Origin: an uncultured Phocaeicola sp.
GTDB taxonomy: Bacteria; Bacteroidota; Bacteroidia; Bacteroidales; Bacteroidaceae
NCBI GenBank assembly: GCA_948579315.1
Contig: CAPAOL010000028.1
Coordinates: forward strand, 1-46,798
Direction: 5' to 3'
DNA length: 46,798 bases
The notes under the pieces: generated by a model
Told to the model about the DNA's origin: nothing
Database searches by the model: none
Seen by the model: only the letters and a program-made list of their open reading frames with translations
Shown: positions 1 through 9,228 of the stretch, in pieces
How the letters are laid out: each line of letters opens with the position of its first letter
How positions within the stretch are numbered: the first letter of the stretch is position 1
Position numbers and translations under genes: made by a program

Positions 1-265
1 TCTTCACATAAATACGGGCAATGACTTCACCCGTTTCAAAACGCAAATCGGCTTTACTCCGGGCATTCACCTTGCCGTTACTTACCAGTTCATGGTCAAA
101 ATTACGCTTCTTCAGAATCTGGGTGGTAACTTCATTCTTTACGTCAGGAAGAACAGTGGTCACTCCTTTCTCCTGTTCATCAGCACTATTTTTCTTGTCA
201 GAGCAAGAAGGTGTCAACACGAATGCCAAACATAGCATCAACCACATACGATTACATTTTTTCAT
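1..265 (-). CDS. RND efflux periplasmic adaptor subunit (HlyD/AcrA-type lipoprotein), N-terminal part only
   Basis: The reading frame starts at an ATG near 265 and stays open to the left edge, so only about 88 residues are visible. The start MKKCNRMWLMLCLAFVLTPS is a signal peptide, followed by Cys in a lipobox-like LTPSC context, so the product should be a lipidated periplasmic protein. The segment after it (VTTQILKKRNFDHELVSNGK, then ARSKADLRFETGEVIARIYV) has the usual start of membrane-fusion proteins: a first beta strand, then 'G.V.a...adl.f...G.i..i.v', where the lipoyl hairpin begins. In the family these proteins bridge an inner-membrane RND pump and a TolC-like channel. The gene follows a CxxC lipoprotein after 8 bp, so it may be the distal gene of the leftward island or the first gene of an efflux operon outside the window. 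Substrate cannot be told. Confidence 0.75.
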   Translation of the reverse strand, partial: MKKCNRMWLMLCLAFVLTPSCSDKKNSADEQEKGVTTVLPDVKNEVTTQILKKRNFDHELVSNGKVNARSKADLRFETGEVIARIYVK

Positions 266-273
266 TATATTTC

Positions 274-708
274 CTATTTATAGGTACTCAAAAGAATATC
301 CATATTCTCTAATTTATCTATAACTCCATTCTTTACTTTTGCAACCACAGGATACATGGATTCTTTACACTCTGGAAAGAAATACAGATTTTCATAATCC
401 AAACACACATTTTTCTTTTGCAGGTTACTCTTACCAAGCCGGATTGCCAACTCTTTACGCGAATATATTCTTGTGAAAACAAATTTAATTTTCATATCAT
501 CCACATGAGACTTAAAAAAATATTCCGCCTCTGAAATGCAACCTGTACAACCACTATTCGGTATAAGAAAAATATAGTCATATTCTTTCATTTCTTTCCC
601 TAGTTGATTGGTCAACGCATTGCTTATTTTATCAGAATAATCGTTAATACAACAACTGCACACTAATAAACTTACAATAGCCAAATATAATAATATCTTA
701 ATTTTCAT
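274..708 (-). CDS. small thioredoxin-like lipoprotein with a CxxC motif
   Basis: 144 residues. The N-terminus is a short hydrophobic signal ending in LLVCSCC, a plausible lipobox, so the protein is probably membrane-anchored in the periplasm or exported. The segment YDYIFLIPNSGCTGC is a beta strand running into a CxxC, as in thioredoxin-fold proteins; a second strand (IKFVFTRI) and a late 'YPVVAKVKNGVID' fit the end of the fold, with P as the possible cis-proline. The protein is shorter than TlpA/AhpC proteins and I cannot name a family. It overlaps the end of the DUF4221 gene upstream by about 11 bp, so the two are translated together. Similar CxxC proteins occur beside NVEALA peptides, and here the peptides are Cys-rich, so a disulfide role is an inference. 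Confidence 0.6.
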   Translation of the reverse strand: MKIKILLYLAIVSLLVCSCCINDYSDKISNALTNQLGKEMKEYDYIFLIPNSGCTGCISEAEYFFKSHVDDMKIKFVFTRIYSRKELAIRLGKSNLQKKNVCLDYENLYFFPECKESMYPVVAKVKNGVIDKLENMDILLSTYK

Positions 709-1879
709 TTATAACCACCTTATATTGCTCAAATATTAATTTATCTTCATCATCAGTCAAAACCTGTATATTAAGCCCATCCTTTGAAACAAAACAGTTA
801 TTTATACGGTAATTACCTTCTTTTGCTGGAGGAAGAATTTCTTCACCCAAATAATGCAATTGACCATCTAACACAATAATAATAATTGGCTTATTATTTC
901 CTCTATTCCCAATTTTATAATTAGTGTCCGGAAGTCTGGCTATCCTATAATATAATTCTCTATACTTATCATAAAATACACCTTCATAAGAAGGAGTATT
1001 CATATACCACTCAAAAACACGATATTCGTCCATAATGGAAACTTCTTCTTTTGATGTTGCATACGGTTTTATATATTCAATCATCTCACTACCAGCATAC
1101 AATGAATCCGTCCGATTACTTATCAAATTGCAACGCCACAAATTATGGTCAGCCGGAAAGCTAATAAGAAGATTTCCCTTATTATCCAAACCAGTGTATG
1201 GCAATCTATGCGTTAATCCACCTCCCCAATTGTATTCAACATACTGTATCGGATAATGATTTAAGAACTCCAGACTCGACTCATCTATATTATATAACAT
1301 AGTAACCGGACGATTCTCTTTAGTCTCATAACTTGTTTCTCCTGATATAAACCCATTCAGAATCAAATTTCCATCTACATACTTCATAGGATTATTAGTC
1401 ATCAGATAAGGATCCGGATACATCATTTTCTCTTTTCTTTTAAAATTTTCAAACAATGCTTTAGTCCACAGAATTTCACCTTTACTATTTGTTAAATGTA
1501 TAACAGAACTTCCATACTGATAAACAAAAATTGAATCACTGTTAAGAAAATAATACCCTTGTACCTCACCAACACCATTGTTGCCTTCTTTATCATATCG
1601 AATAGTATCAACTAATAATCCATTGCTATAATCATACATGTATATCATATTGGTTGGATAATTGATAAACGAAATAATATTATTAACACTATCATTTATA
1701 TATTGTAAATATTCCACCATTACAGATGTTCGTTCGTCCAATGCAAGCTCTTTCTTTCCAACGTATTCCAAATTACATTTATCTTCAAAATGCCCAATCT
1801 TACTGTTTGTTACAACCTTTTTCTGACATCCAACCAGAACCGTTGTCAAAAATAAGATAATCAATATAAATCTCCACAT
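698..1879 (-). CDS. DUF4221-type lipoprotein (predicted beta-propeller)
   Basis: 393 residues. It begins MWRFILIILFLTTVLVGCQK, a signal peptide with an LVGC lipobox. The remainder is rich in short beta strands with 'YDYSNG', 'LTNSKGEIL' and 'LDNKGNLLISFPADHNLW' turns, typical of propeller blades. The length and the late 'R.Y...R..Y' signature ('YDKYRELYYRIARLP') match DUF4221, a Bacteroidota lipoprotein family of unknown function commonly found near NVEALA peptides. The gene lies about 70 bp downstream of an NVEALA gene and overlaps the CxxC lipoprotein gene after it. It probably acts at the outer or inner membrane surface as a binding or scaffolding protein; nothing in the sequence suggests catalysis. 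The family assignment rests on recall of its features, with no search run. Confidence 0.75.
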   Translation of the reverse strand: MWRFILIILFLTTVLVGCQKKVVTNSKIGHFEDKCNLEYVGKKELALDERTSVMVEYLQYINDSVNNIISFINYPTNMIYMYDYSNGLLVDTIRYDKEGNNGVGEVQGYYFLNSDSIFVYQYGSSVIHLTNSKGEILWTKALFENFKRKEKMMYPDPYLMTNNPMKYVDGNLILNGFISGETSYETKENRPVTMLYNIDESSLEFLNHYPIQYVEYNWGGGLTHRLPYTGLDNKGNLLISFPADHNLWRCNLISNRTDSLYAGSEMIEYIKPYATSKEEVSIMDEYRVFEWYMNTPSYEGVFYDKYRELYYRIARLPDTNYKIGNRGNNKPIIIIVLDGQLHYLGEEILPPAKEGNYRINNCFVSKDGLNIQVLTDDEDKLIFEQYKVVINEN

Positions 1880-1948
1880 ATTTAAAAGGATTAAAAGTAC
1901 TGGCTAAATCATTTTTCAGACTTCAACCAGTACCTGATAAATTACAAT

Positions 1949-2203
1949 CTATTTATAACAATCATTGGTTTCATACCAAGAAGAAGTCACACAGGAAGCT
2001 CCACTTCCGTCTACTTTCAACTTGCATTTTCCTGTATTACTACCCGGCATATTTCGACAATCGGTTTCAGAAGTTGCTAAAGCTTCCAACTTTGAAATAA
2101 CCAACTTAGAAAAGAAATCAGTCTTTTGGGAAGAATAAATATTATGCCCACATACCATAGCGCATGCTATAAATGGTATTATTACAAATAATCTTTTTTT
2201 CAT
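1949..2203 (-). CDS. NVEALA-family pre-peptide 1 (KLEALA variant, four Cys in the C-terminal part)
   Basis: 84 residues. The N-terminus MKKRLFVIIPFIACAMVCGH is one hydrophobic segment, followed by 'NIYSSQ' and, around residue 40, KLEALA, a variant of the NVEALA signature that defines this Bacteroidota peptide family. The part after the motif is small and polar and has four Cys (in TDCRNM, GKCKLK, ASCVTS and NDCYK), compatible with two disulfides. In family members the segment before NVEALA is treated as a leader; whether cleavage occurs after the ALA is not known to me. The gene stands alone between the DUF4221 gene and an O-antigen-ligase-like gene and has its own upstream hairpin near 2235-2257. 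The function of the family is unknown. Confidence 0.85.
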   Translation of the reverse strand: MKKRLFVIIPFIACAMVCGHNIYSSQKTDFFSKLVISKLEALATSETDCRNMPGSNTGKCKLKVDGSGASCVTSSWYETNDCYK

Positions 2204-2234
2204 GACTCATTTTTTTAATTAAACTTCAAAATAG

Positions 2235-2257
2235 TGCTGCATTTATCATTTCAGCAG
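2235..2257 (-). promoter_or_regulatory. dyad upstream of NVEALA peptide 1, shared with peptide 2
   Basis: Read leftward this is TGCTG, a 12-nt spacer holding AAATGATAAAT, then CAGCA. The stretch CTGCTGAAATGATA matches 13 of 14 bases upstream of the second NVEALA gene, at nearly the same distance (about 40-45 bp) from the start codon. It could be an operator for the island's winged-helix regulator or an RNA leader hairpin; the sequence does not decide between them. Confidence 0.35.
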
Positions 2258-2324
2258 TAAACTATACTTTTTTCACTTCATTTTTTCTTTTATTTTAGCA
2301 TTTACACCTCCTTTTTATTTATAC

Positions 2325-3971
2325 TCAATTTACCTTCATATTATAGTCGACTATTATTTTCTTTACATCTTCTCTCATTTCACGAATAGCTGTCGATTGC
2401 ACTTTTGGTTCTTTCGTCAACACTATTTCAGCGGCATATTTTAATTTTTCAGGTTGCCGATATTTGGGCTCCGCATAAAGTTTCACCAACAGATAATAGG
2501 GATAAATCCGTCCCGGAAGCCGATGCGTAGACCGTATCAAGTACTCTTCTGCTTTCTTATATTCTCCTAATGCCTGATAATTCTTGCCGATGATATTCAG
2601 AATCATAGGATCATTGCTATGCGCCATTGCTTCCTCCAATATCCTTGTCGAATTATCATATTCTTTCAATTTATGAAGAGAATATCCGTATTCAAAGAGA
2701 AATGCCCCACGATTCGCTAATTCTGGGTATAGCTTCCCGTAGTCTTCTTTAGCGGACTGATAAGCTCCTATATTATAGAGCATCTTACTACGATACCAAT
2801 CCTTACACGCAGCATATTGATTATTGTTCCAATAATACGCTCCCAATAGAGCCATCATCGAAATAAAAAGGAATAATATTACTTTAGAGCGCCCGATAGC
2901 ACAAGCCGCCAACAGCAAATAAAATGTCACTGCAAATCCGGGAATCTGCATCGGATAAGAAGAAAAGGAAAATACCAAAAATGAAATTACTCCTCCACAA
3001 ATACCTATTCTCCCTTCGCTACTCCCCTTCCAAAAACAAAATACAATTACCAACGAGACAGCCAATAAGAAAGGAATCCCATATTCCACCGCTACTTGCA
3101 GATATTCATTAAAAGCATATTCCGGACTTCCTGCCACCAATTCTTCCGTTTCCGAATATTCTCCGTTGGCGAAATAATCTTCCTGCGCTCTGCCATAGGC
3201 CGAGACAAAACTTTCTGTCCCATGTCCTATAACAGGACTTTCGGCAATAGCCATACTACTAATTTTCCACATGAACAAGCGTCCATTGGCAGAAGTAGCT
3301 TTTAGCTGAAAAAGAGCATAACCTGCCACTATGATTATAACGCTGCCTGCAATGCAAGCCAGTACCACCCTTTTCTTATATTTTCGCCCAAATTCCTTTA
3401 ATTTGCTTCCCCACGAAGCGTGCATCCCATATACCCATGTGGCAGATATTGCGGCAGCAATCCATGCCGAACGGCTCATTCCGGCAGGCAGTACACAAAG
3501 AATCAACAGCATAACTACCAATGTCACATAATATTTTCCCTGTTCCGCCCATGTACGTTCTGTTTTTTCTTTCAAGTTTAGCCATTCATACAAGCAAAGT
3601 GGGAATATCATCGCCAAATATCCCGAATAAGGTCCCGGATTATAGAAAGAGCCCGTAAGTGCATATAAAGAGTGATTGGAAGCAGCCAAGCCGTATATCT
3701 GCCTCAATCCCCATACGGCTTCCATTCCTCCCAATATAATCAATACCCACGTCACGATGGTTGGAAAAGACAAATAGTTTTTTCTATTCAGACAAAAGGA
3801 TAATAGACAGCAAACGACGAAAACAAAAAGCATGCGTCCCAACCATAGTTTTTGATATGCCATTTCACCGACAGGAATATCATTCGAAGTAGCAAAAACT
3901 GCTACGCTCAAGATTGCCGCAACTCCTGTAAGAATTATCACATCCGCCATATTCTTCTGTATCATCCGCAT
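2325..3971 (-). CDS. polytopic O-antigen ligase/polymerase-like protein with C-terminal TPR repeats
   Basis: About 548 residues from the ATG at 3971; an upstream TTG would add three. Roughly the first 380 residues are a series of hydrophobic segments with a Wzy_C-type centre: 'GSFYNPGPYSGYLAMIFPL' early and 'VIGHGTESFVSAYGRAQEDY' in the large external loop, including the G.G...F. pattern common in O-antigen ligases. The last 170 residues are soluble helical repeats ('YDNSTRILEEAMAHS', 'LGEYKKAEEYLIRSTHRLPG'), i.e. TPRs. In the family this architecture joins or polymerises glycans at the membrane. It sits between an NVEALA peptide and a signal peptidase gene (15-25 bp spacing) and far from any glycosyltransferase genes, so a role in peptide modification or export is possible but unproven. 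Confidence 0.8.
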   Translation of the reverse strand: MRMIQKNMADVIILTGVAAILSVAVFATSNDIPVGEMAYQKLWLGRMLFVFVVCCLLSFCLNRKNYLSFPTIVTWVLIILGGMEAVWGLRQIYGLAASNHSLYALTGSFYNPGPYSGYLAMIFPLCLYEWLNLKEKTERTWAEQGKYYVTLVVMLLILCVLPAGMSRSAWIAAAISATWVYGMHASWGSKLKEFGRKYKKRVVLACIAGSVIIIVAGYALFQLKATSANGRLFMWKISSMAIAESPVIGHGTESFVSAYGRAQEDYFANGEYSETEELVAGSPEYAFNEYLQVAVEYGIPFLLAVSLVIVFCFWKGSSEGRIGICGGVISFLVFSFSSYPMQIPGFAVTFYLLLAACAIGRSKVILFLFISMMALLGAYYWNNNQYAACKDWYRSKMLYNIGAYQSAKEDYGKLYPELANRGAFLFEYGYSLHKLKEYDNSTRILEEAMAHSNDPMILNIIGKNYQALGEYKKAEEYLIRSTHRLPGRIYPYYLLVKLYAEPKYRQPEKLKYAAEIVLTKEPKVQSTAIREMREDVKKIIVDYNMKVN

Positions 3972-3995
3972 CAATTCCAACTTTATTTTCGTTCT

Positions 3996-4871
3996 TTATT
4001 TGATTTTCTTCATAATTCTGTCCCAACGGGGTTTCTCCGTAAATTTATCTTCCGAATACCATATACGGGAAGCTTTACCTACAATGTATTCTTCCGGCAA
4101 CATCCCCCAATATCTCGAGTCCTGCGAATTAGCCATATTATCACCGGAGACAAAATAATAGTTCTTTTTAAAGCGATACTGGGTAATCACGCTGTCCCCC
4201 AATACTATCTGTCCGTCTTTTACACGTAATTTCTTCTTCTGTTCCCAACCTATCAACTGCCTGTATAAAAGGCAATTCGTACGGTTCATCTTTACAATCA
4301 GATCTTTCTTGGGAATCGGCAAAGGACCGAATTCACGGATGGTCCATCCAATTTGTTTGTCATAGGGAAATGTACCTACCACAATGCCATGCTGTTTCGG
4401 ATGCTTCAGATTCGCCAAATATTGCTGGGCATCGTAGTTTCCCAACTGTTCGTCACAACCACGTACTTTATAAAATCCCCCACGAATCTCCAATGTATCC
4501 CCCGGTAGGGCGACACACCGCTTTACATAATACTGCATCACATCCATCCGGACACTATCCCAACGATTCATCCGATAAGGGAAATTGAAAACCAGTATAT
4601 CATTTCTCTTGAAACTCCCCCATCCGGGCATCCGGTGGATAGTGACATCCTCATTATCCAAGGCTGCAAACACATCGAACAGGCGAGCCCCTTTTATCAT
4701 CTTATTAACTAATATCCGGTCGCCATCCTTCAATGCCGGTTCCATAGAGTCCGAAGGTATCCTGAACGAAGTAAAACAGAACAGTTGCATCAAGAACAGA
4801 ATAACCACCATACAGAATATGAAGAAAGCCAAATTCTCCAATATCGCCTGAATTCTCTTTATCATGCTCAT
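3996..4871 (-). CDS. lepB: signal peptidase I (S26 family)
   Basis: 291 residues with one N-terminal membrane segment (about 12-34). Box B is SFRIPSDSMEPALKDGD, giving the nucleophile Ser42; the general-base Lys lies in YYVKRCVALPGDTLEIRGG (about K117, box D); box E is VSGDNMANSQDSRYWGMLPE. All catalytic elements are intact. The enzyme removes signal peptides at the periplasmic face of the inner membrane. Bacteroides usually carry housekeeping copies elsewhere, and this one is embedded between the O-antigen-ligase-like gene and the transglutaminase-like gene in an NVEALA island. It may therefore be an island-specific protease for NVEALA peptides, whose ALA motif resembles an SPase I site; that link is inference. 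An alternative start is the ATG at 4865. Confidence 0.9.
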   Translation of the reverse strand: MSMIKRIQAILENLAFFIFCMVVILFLMQLFCFTSFRIPSDSMEPALKDGDRILVNKMIKGARLFDVFAALDNEDVTIHRMPGWGSFKRNDILVFNFPYRMNRWDSVRMDVMQYYVKRCVALPGDTLEIRGGFYKVRGCDEQLGNYDAQQYLANLKHPKQHGIVVGTFPYDKQIGWTIREFGPLPIPKKDLIVKMNRTNCLLYRQLIGWEQKKKLRVKDGQIVLGDSVITQYRFKKNYYFVSGDNMANSQDSRYWGMLPEEYIVGKASRIWYSEDKFTEKPRWDRIMKKIK

Positions 4872-4896
4872 AAGTTTCCTCTTTTATTATTGCCAT

Positions 4897-6879
4897 TTAA
4901 TACCATTCAATTTCTCCATTTTTGTAAGTAAAGATACGTTCATTTTTCTTTGTAGCATATTGATCACACTTATCCCGTTGTAAAAGCAATAAAGCATTTC
5001 GAGGCACTTCCTCGAATATCAAAAAAGAATCATTACCCATTTTAGAACTAACAGGATGCCAGCCTCCATCTTGCCAATATTTTAGAGTAAAAGTACTCCC
5101 TTTTTTTAATGACGATTCACAATAAGGGGTAATGCCAATTGCAGTCAAATGATACTCTTGCCCTAAATCAATATCAACATACTTATCAGGCACATGGGCT
5201 GAATATGTAGTGGCACCACATTGATCTAATAAAAAAGCAACTTTTTCCTCTTTCTGTTCTGCTTCAATAAAAGTAGTTATTTCATAATCCGCTATTTTTC
5301 CATTGGAGGTATAAAAGTCTAAACTCCCCATAGCAAAAAGTTCCGTAGGCAGTTGAATACGCACATAGCGGTTAGCAGTCGTACACTTTACCTGCCATTG
5401 TTGATATGCCTGAACCATATCAACAGTGGTTTGACAAAGCAATTCACTTTTTTCTTCTTTTATTCCCCAAAAACGCATCTTATCTAAACTTTTGATATAT
5501 TTCCAATTATTATTCTGATAGAACACTTTTCCGTTTACTCTACGTAAAGTAACTCTTTCATGTCCCTGTCCAACAGTAATCCTCCTTATACTACCATCCT
5601 GCTTCAGCAACAATGGATCGCCTGCAGGTATTAGAGAACCATTTGAATAGTAAGCCGGCAAATAAACAATATCCCGCCCCATATCTTTAAAAGTTACTCT
5701 ATCAAACCTGATTTTCCCCCATTGAACCGGTTTCCACCCCGGTGAGTCCCAAACACACAAGAAACAATATTTTGCATTTTTCGGAACATCGTCAAGCCTT
5801 ATTACTATATCCGTTGTCTCAAAATATTCTTTCGAAACATCTTTCTTTTTATAATCTCGGAAGAGTTCAGGGATATCTGATAAACTTATTTCATTATCCA
5901 ATAAAATATCTTCATAATAATTAGCATATGTCTTGCGAAAAACACGTGGTAAACGTACCCCTCCCCACACTGAATCAATTGCTATATTATTATAAATTTG
6001 TTTATATTTCCAGCGATCCTCATCCCAGAAAGGCTCAAAAGCATAAGAATCTCCCTCATTTATCAATACATTCCATGTATGCGATCCACTCCAATTCCCC
6101 CAGCAAGGTACAAAATCTATAGCTACAGCCATTCCCAAGGACGAAAACAACAATGAATTAAACCAGCAACGATGATCACATATACAATATTTGAATTTTT
6201 CAAGCATTTTTGGATCATACATGGGAATATCCATTTCATATTCATACTTAATATCCCTATACAGATACAACAATGAATCGGCTTCCAACTGCAAACCTCG
6301 CTTTCTATCCTTAAAAAAACTCTCATGATGCAAATTATAAAAATGAGAACGTATTGTATCTATCAACAGCCCCTGCGCCCTACGGTAAGGTAATATGTAT
6401 TCACAAAAATCCTTAAAAGAGCAGTTCTGGGTATATATATTCTCTTTCCAAGCTTTAAACGCCAAATTTATTTCATCGATTATCTGATTACTTTTCAACT
6501 TATTGATATCTCTCCAATATGTAATCATTATCGTGCTTCTCTTTTTACGAGATAGATAGCTTACTGCTCCTAAAGCATCACGAAAACGATTATAATCATC
6601 ATTGAAAGTTCTTATTACCGAATCATAATCTCTATAAACAGGCTGATAGTTCTCTAAAAAAGTTGAATCTACCATTATGCAACCTGGCATATTCTCAATT
6701 AAAAATCTGGCAGCATCATATTTTAATCCACTATCTTTATAATATTCTAATACTTTCTCTAGTTCTAACCGATTATCGCCCGCCATTGTGAGAGCCTCTT
6801 CCAATCGTTTATTGGATGAGCAACAAACAACTGTACTAATAATAAAGACACTTATTATAAAAAAGAAAAATTTCACCAT
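4897..6879 (-). CDS. transglutaminase-like (papain-fold) lipoprotein
   Basis: About 660 residues from ATG 6879; a GTG nine bases upstream is less likely. A hydrophobic N-terminus ends in STVVCCSSN, a probable lipobox. A helical domain follows, then a transglutaminase-core triad: Cys in CDHRCWFNS (about 240), His in NWSGSHTWNV (about 268), and Asp in YAFEPFWDEDRW (about 285). The C-terminal half is beta-rich, with 'YVDIDLGQEYHLTAIGITPY' resembling a discoidin/F5_8-type sandwich that may bind glycans. In the superfamily such folds hydrolyse or crosslink amide bonds; here either peptidase or peptide-crosslinking activity is possible. The gene starts about 50 bp after a truncated propeller gene, and a broken paralog of its N-terminus lies at 7821-8258. 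Confidence 0.75.
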   Translation of the reverse strand: MVKFFFFIISVFIISTVVCCSSNKRLEEALTMAGDNRLELEKVLEYYKDSGLKYDAARFLIENMPGCIMVDSTFLENYQPVYRDYDSVIRTFNDDYNRFRDALGAVSYLSRKKRSTIMITYWRDINKLKSNQIIDEINLAFKAWKENIYTQNCSFKDFCEYILPYRRAQGLLIDTIRSHFYNLHHESFFKDRKRGLQLEADSLLYLYRDIKYEYEMDIPMYDPKMLEKFKYCICDHRCWFNSLLFSSLGMAVAIDFVPCWGNWSGSHTWNVLINEGDSYAFEPFWDEDRWKYKQIYNNIAIDSVWGGVRLPRVFRKTYANYYEDILLDNEISLSDIPELFRDYKKKDVSKEYFETTDIVIRLDDVPKNAKYCFLCVWDSPGWKPVQWGKIRFDRVTFKDMGRDIVYLPAYYSNGSLIPAGDPLLLKQDGSIRRITVGQGHERVTLRRVNGKVFYQNNNWKYIKSLDKMRFWGIKEEKSELLCQTTVDMVQAYQQWQVKCTTANRYVRIQLPTELFAMGSLDFYTSNGKIADYEITTFIEAEQKEEKVAFLLDQCGATTYSAHVPDKYVDIDLGQEYHLTAIGITPYCESSLKKGSTFTLKYWQDGGWHPVSSKMGNDSFLIFEEVPRNALLLLQRDKCDQYATKKNERIFTYKNGEIEWY

Positions 6880-6930
6880 TATAATCACTAGTATCTGGAA
6901 CAGAATTCCAAAATGTTTTTTAATTAATAT

Positions 6931-7806
6931 TCAAAGCATTCTGACGGAATTTTTTTTTCCGGAATACAATAGGTACACATAATCTTCCGAGCATGTAGCC
7001 CACAAATAAACGAGTGGTGAATCTCTCGAAGCACCAGAATAATCTGTCGGATTATTTCTATACTCATAATCCGGATAAGTAACAATAGTTTCCTTTCGCA
7101 AATGTAGAGAATCGTTTTCTAATTGATAGAAAGACAGCATATCCGCTGACATAAGATAAGCAACGAATTTCGTTCTTGAAGGAGAGGACGCTATACCAAA
7201 CATATAAGCCTGCGAACGAACAATGCCGGAAACAGTCTTTTCATCCTTATCCCTATAAGGCCATTCCCCAAGCGTACTATGCACCTGTCCATTGGAATCC
7301 AACACACAATACCTGTATTTTTCATAAATACCAGGAGCTATAAACTTTCCGTTAGCCATAGGATGAACCTCAAGTGGCAATCCACTATCAACACAAAAAG
7401 CGGGGATAAATTGCACACCATCACCCATTACTGAATTAGTATAATAAAACGTTTTTTTATTAATATCGTAAAATGAAAAAGAGCCTCCACCGTGCAATTC
7501 TAAAGAAGAAAGTACAGTAAATTCAGAAGGTCCCTGCCCACGTATACCAGCCTTTCCTAAATACTTTCCAGATTTTACATTAAAAAAAAGCAACATGGAA
7601 TCAGACTTAGCATCCATAACCGCTAAAATTGAGTCTGATAATGCCATCTCTCTAGGGCCTCCTATTATATAATTATCCTCACAAATAATAGGTTGGCAGA
7701 TGATATTCTCCACCCGAATAATCTCCTGGTTACTTGAGCGGCAAGATAATAGAAGAAGTATCAATATTCCCCCTAATAGTGGCATTTTATTCTTTGTATC
7801 TATCAT
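6931..7806 (-). pseudogene. TolB-like/BF3164-type propeller lipoprotein, 3'-truncated
   Basis: 291 residues with signal peptide and lipobox (LLLLSCRSS), then the usual propeller opening with REMALSDSILAVMDAKSD and GIRGQGPSEF. The relative at 10964-12025 is about 353 residues and ends with two further strands ('YVFSLKGEP', 'IMATDVNSD'). This one stops just after YVYLLYSGKKN, so about 60-70 residues are missing. The stop follows a run of nine A (minus strand), but neither alternative frame extends more than a few codons before the next gene at 6879, so deletion is more likely than one simple frameshift. It might still make a stable shorter product. The gene is 14 bp downstream of another truncated gene. 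Confidence 0.7.
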
Positions 7807-7820
7807 ATCTATATCAATTT

Positions 7821-8258
7821 TTAAGCTAACGGTTCATCATCAATTCGGTAGGGTAACAAGTATTCACAAAATGTTTCGAATGAAATGTTCTTTCCCCACG
7901 GTTGCTCCTGCCAAACTTTAAATGCCCATTCAATGTTATGACACAGATAAGCAGAATCTATTTCTATGATATCGTGTTTTTTCTGAGGTTCTTTCATTGG
8001 ACCATATATTTTCTTTATAGAATCAACTACTTGTTGCGGTGTTTTACCTTTACTCTTTTTCAACCATGTATAGTAAGATTTATAATTTTCTAATTGTTCT
8101 CCATCAGAATAAGTATAAAAAGGAATATTTTCTATCAGAAAGCAGGCAGCTTTATACTTTAAACTATCAGTAGGGTCTTTTTGATAACGATAAAGTACTT
8201 TCTCCAACTCAATCCTATTATCTTTCGCAACTTGTAATACAGTTTCTAGAGAAGTCAT
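7821..8258 (-). pseudogene. N-terminal remnant of a transglutaminase-like lipoprotein
   Basis: 145 residues that align with the first quarter of the 4897-6879 product: 'DNRIELEKVL', 'KYKAACFLIENIP', 'LENY' and FCEYLLPYR are all shared. The catalytic part is absent; the frame ends at EPLA and stop, 14 bp before the next gene. The 5' end is damaged too. In the same frame upstream of the first ATG there is a membrane-anchor-like stretch (LIIIILLGWYLINKVVFREE) without a start codon, while an ATG in the neighbouring frame would need a one-base shift to reach it. Both ends therefore look broken. Retention of a 145-residue open frame means a truncated cytoplasmic product cannot be excluded. Confidence 0.7.
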
Positions 8259-8351
8259 TGATTCTTCTCTAAATACTACTTTATTGATAAGATACCAGCC
8301 TAATAGAATAATAATTATGAGTTGGATATAAGTGCTTTATCATATTCCTAT

Positions 8352-9228
8352 TCATTTTGCATTTCCACTAATATTCAATTTAAATGGAGCATTTTCTGCA
8401 TTACAATAGACTGTAATTGTTTTATTAAAATGTTCAGGTTGTTCTGCCTTATATTTTATTTTCAAAATAACATTTTCACCCGGTAAAACTGGTTTCTTTG
8501 TATAATCTACTTTAGTACACCCACAAGAAGTAATTACATCATTTATCACTAATGGCAATTTCCCTACATTTGAAATCACAAATTCAGTCTCTCTCTCTTT
8601 ATTCCAGGAGAAATCTCCTAAATCGACTTTATCTTTTGATAAAGAAATAACAGTTAAAGCTTCTTTGTCTACAGATGACACAGCCGTTTTTCCTGAAATT
8701 ATATCAAAATACAAATCTCTTATTTTCGGTTTAAGGACCGGATTTCCGATTGCTATAATCTTATCATCTTTATCTAGAAGAAATGTGTGAAAATGTTCAT
8801 TTTGCAAGAAATTATTCAGAAAATTCAAAGAGTCTTTCTCATCTATATATACAAAAGAGTCAAATTGATTATTTTTTAAATATTGAATAAATCTTCTTTT
8901 TTCTTGTGGATTAAACACCATTAAACAATTAACTCTTTGAGGATACATAGAATCTATTTCTCTTATCATTTCCTTCCACCTTGGCAACTGTAACTTACAA
9001 CTTATACAACCTATTGTATCTACATAGTTCAGTATAGTATAAGGAAGCCTTTCTCTTGTGTAGTGCACCAAGACTGTATCATTGCTATAAGAAGTAAAGC
9101 ACATAGTATTAGGGAATCGAATAGTCTTCCCACTCCATTCGTTGACTAAATGTTCTATTCTATCTTGCCTCGATTCCTTACAAGAAATCAGCAATATAGT
9201 TACAAATAACAATATTATCAGACGCATC
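8352..9228 (-). CDS. thioredoxin-like + DUF1573 lipoprotein
   Basis: About 291 residues from the ATG at 9228. Signal peptide and lipobox are LLFVTILLISCKES. The N-terminal domain looks thioredoxin-like: strand 'YTILNYVDTIGCISC' with a CxxC near residue 75, then 'FHTFLLDKDDKIIAIGNPVL', the late strands and proline of TlpA-type folds. The C-terminal 85 residues are DUF1573 with the hallmark 'TSCGCTKVDYTKKPVLPGE' and a final beta strand, an Ig-like domain common in Bacteroidota lipoproteins. The likely site is the periplasm. The start overlaps the stop of the propeller gene upstream (TGATG), so the two are translationally coupled. A role in disulfide formation or reduction for the Cys-rich peptide at 10461-10751 is an attractive inference. 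Confidence 0.8.
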
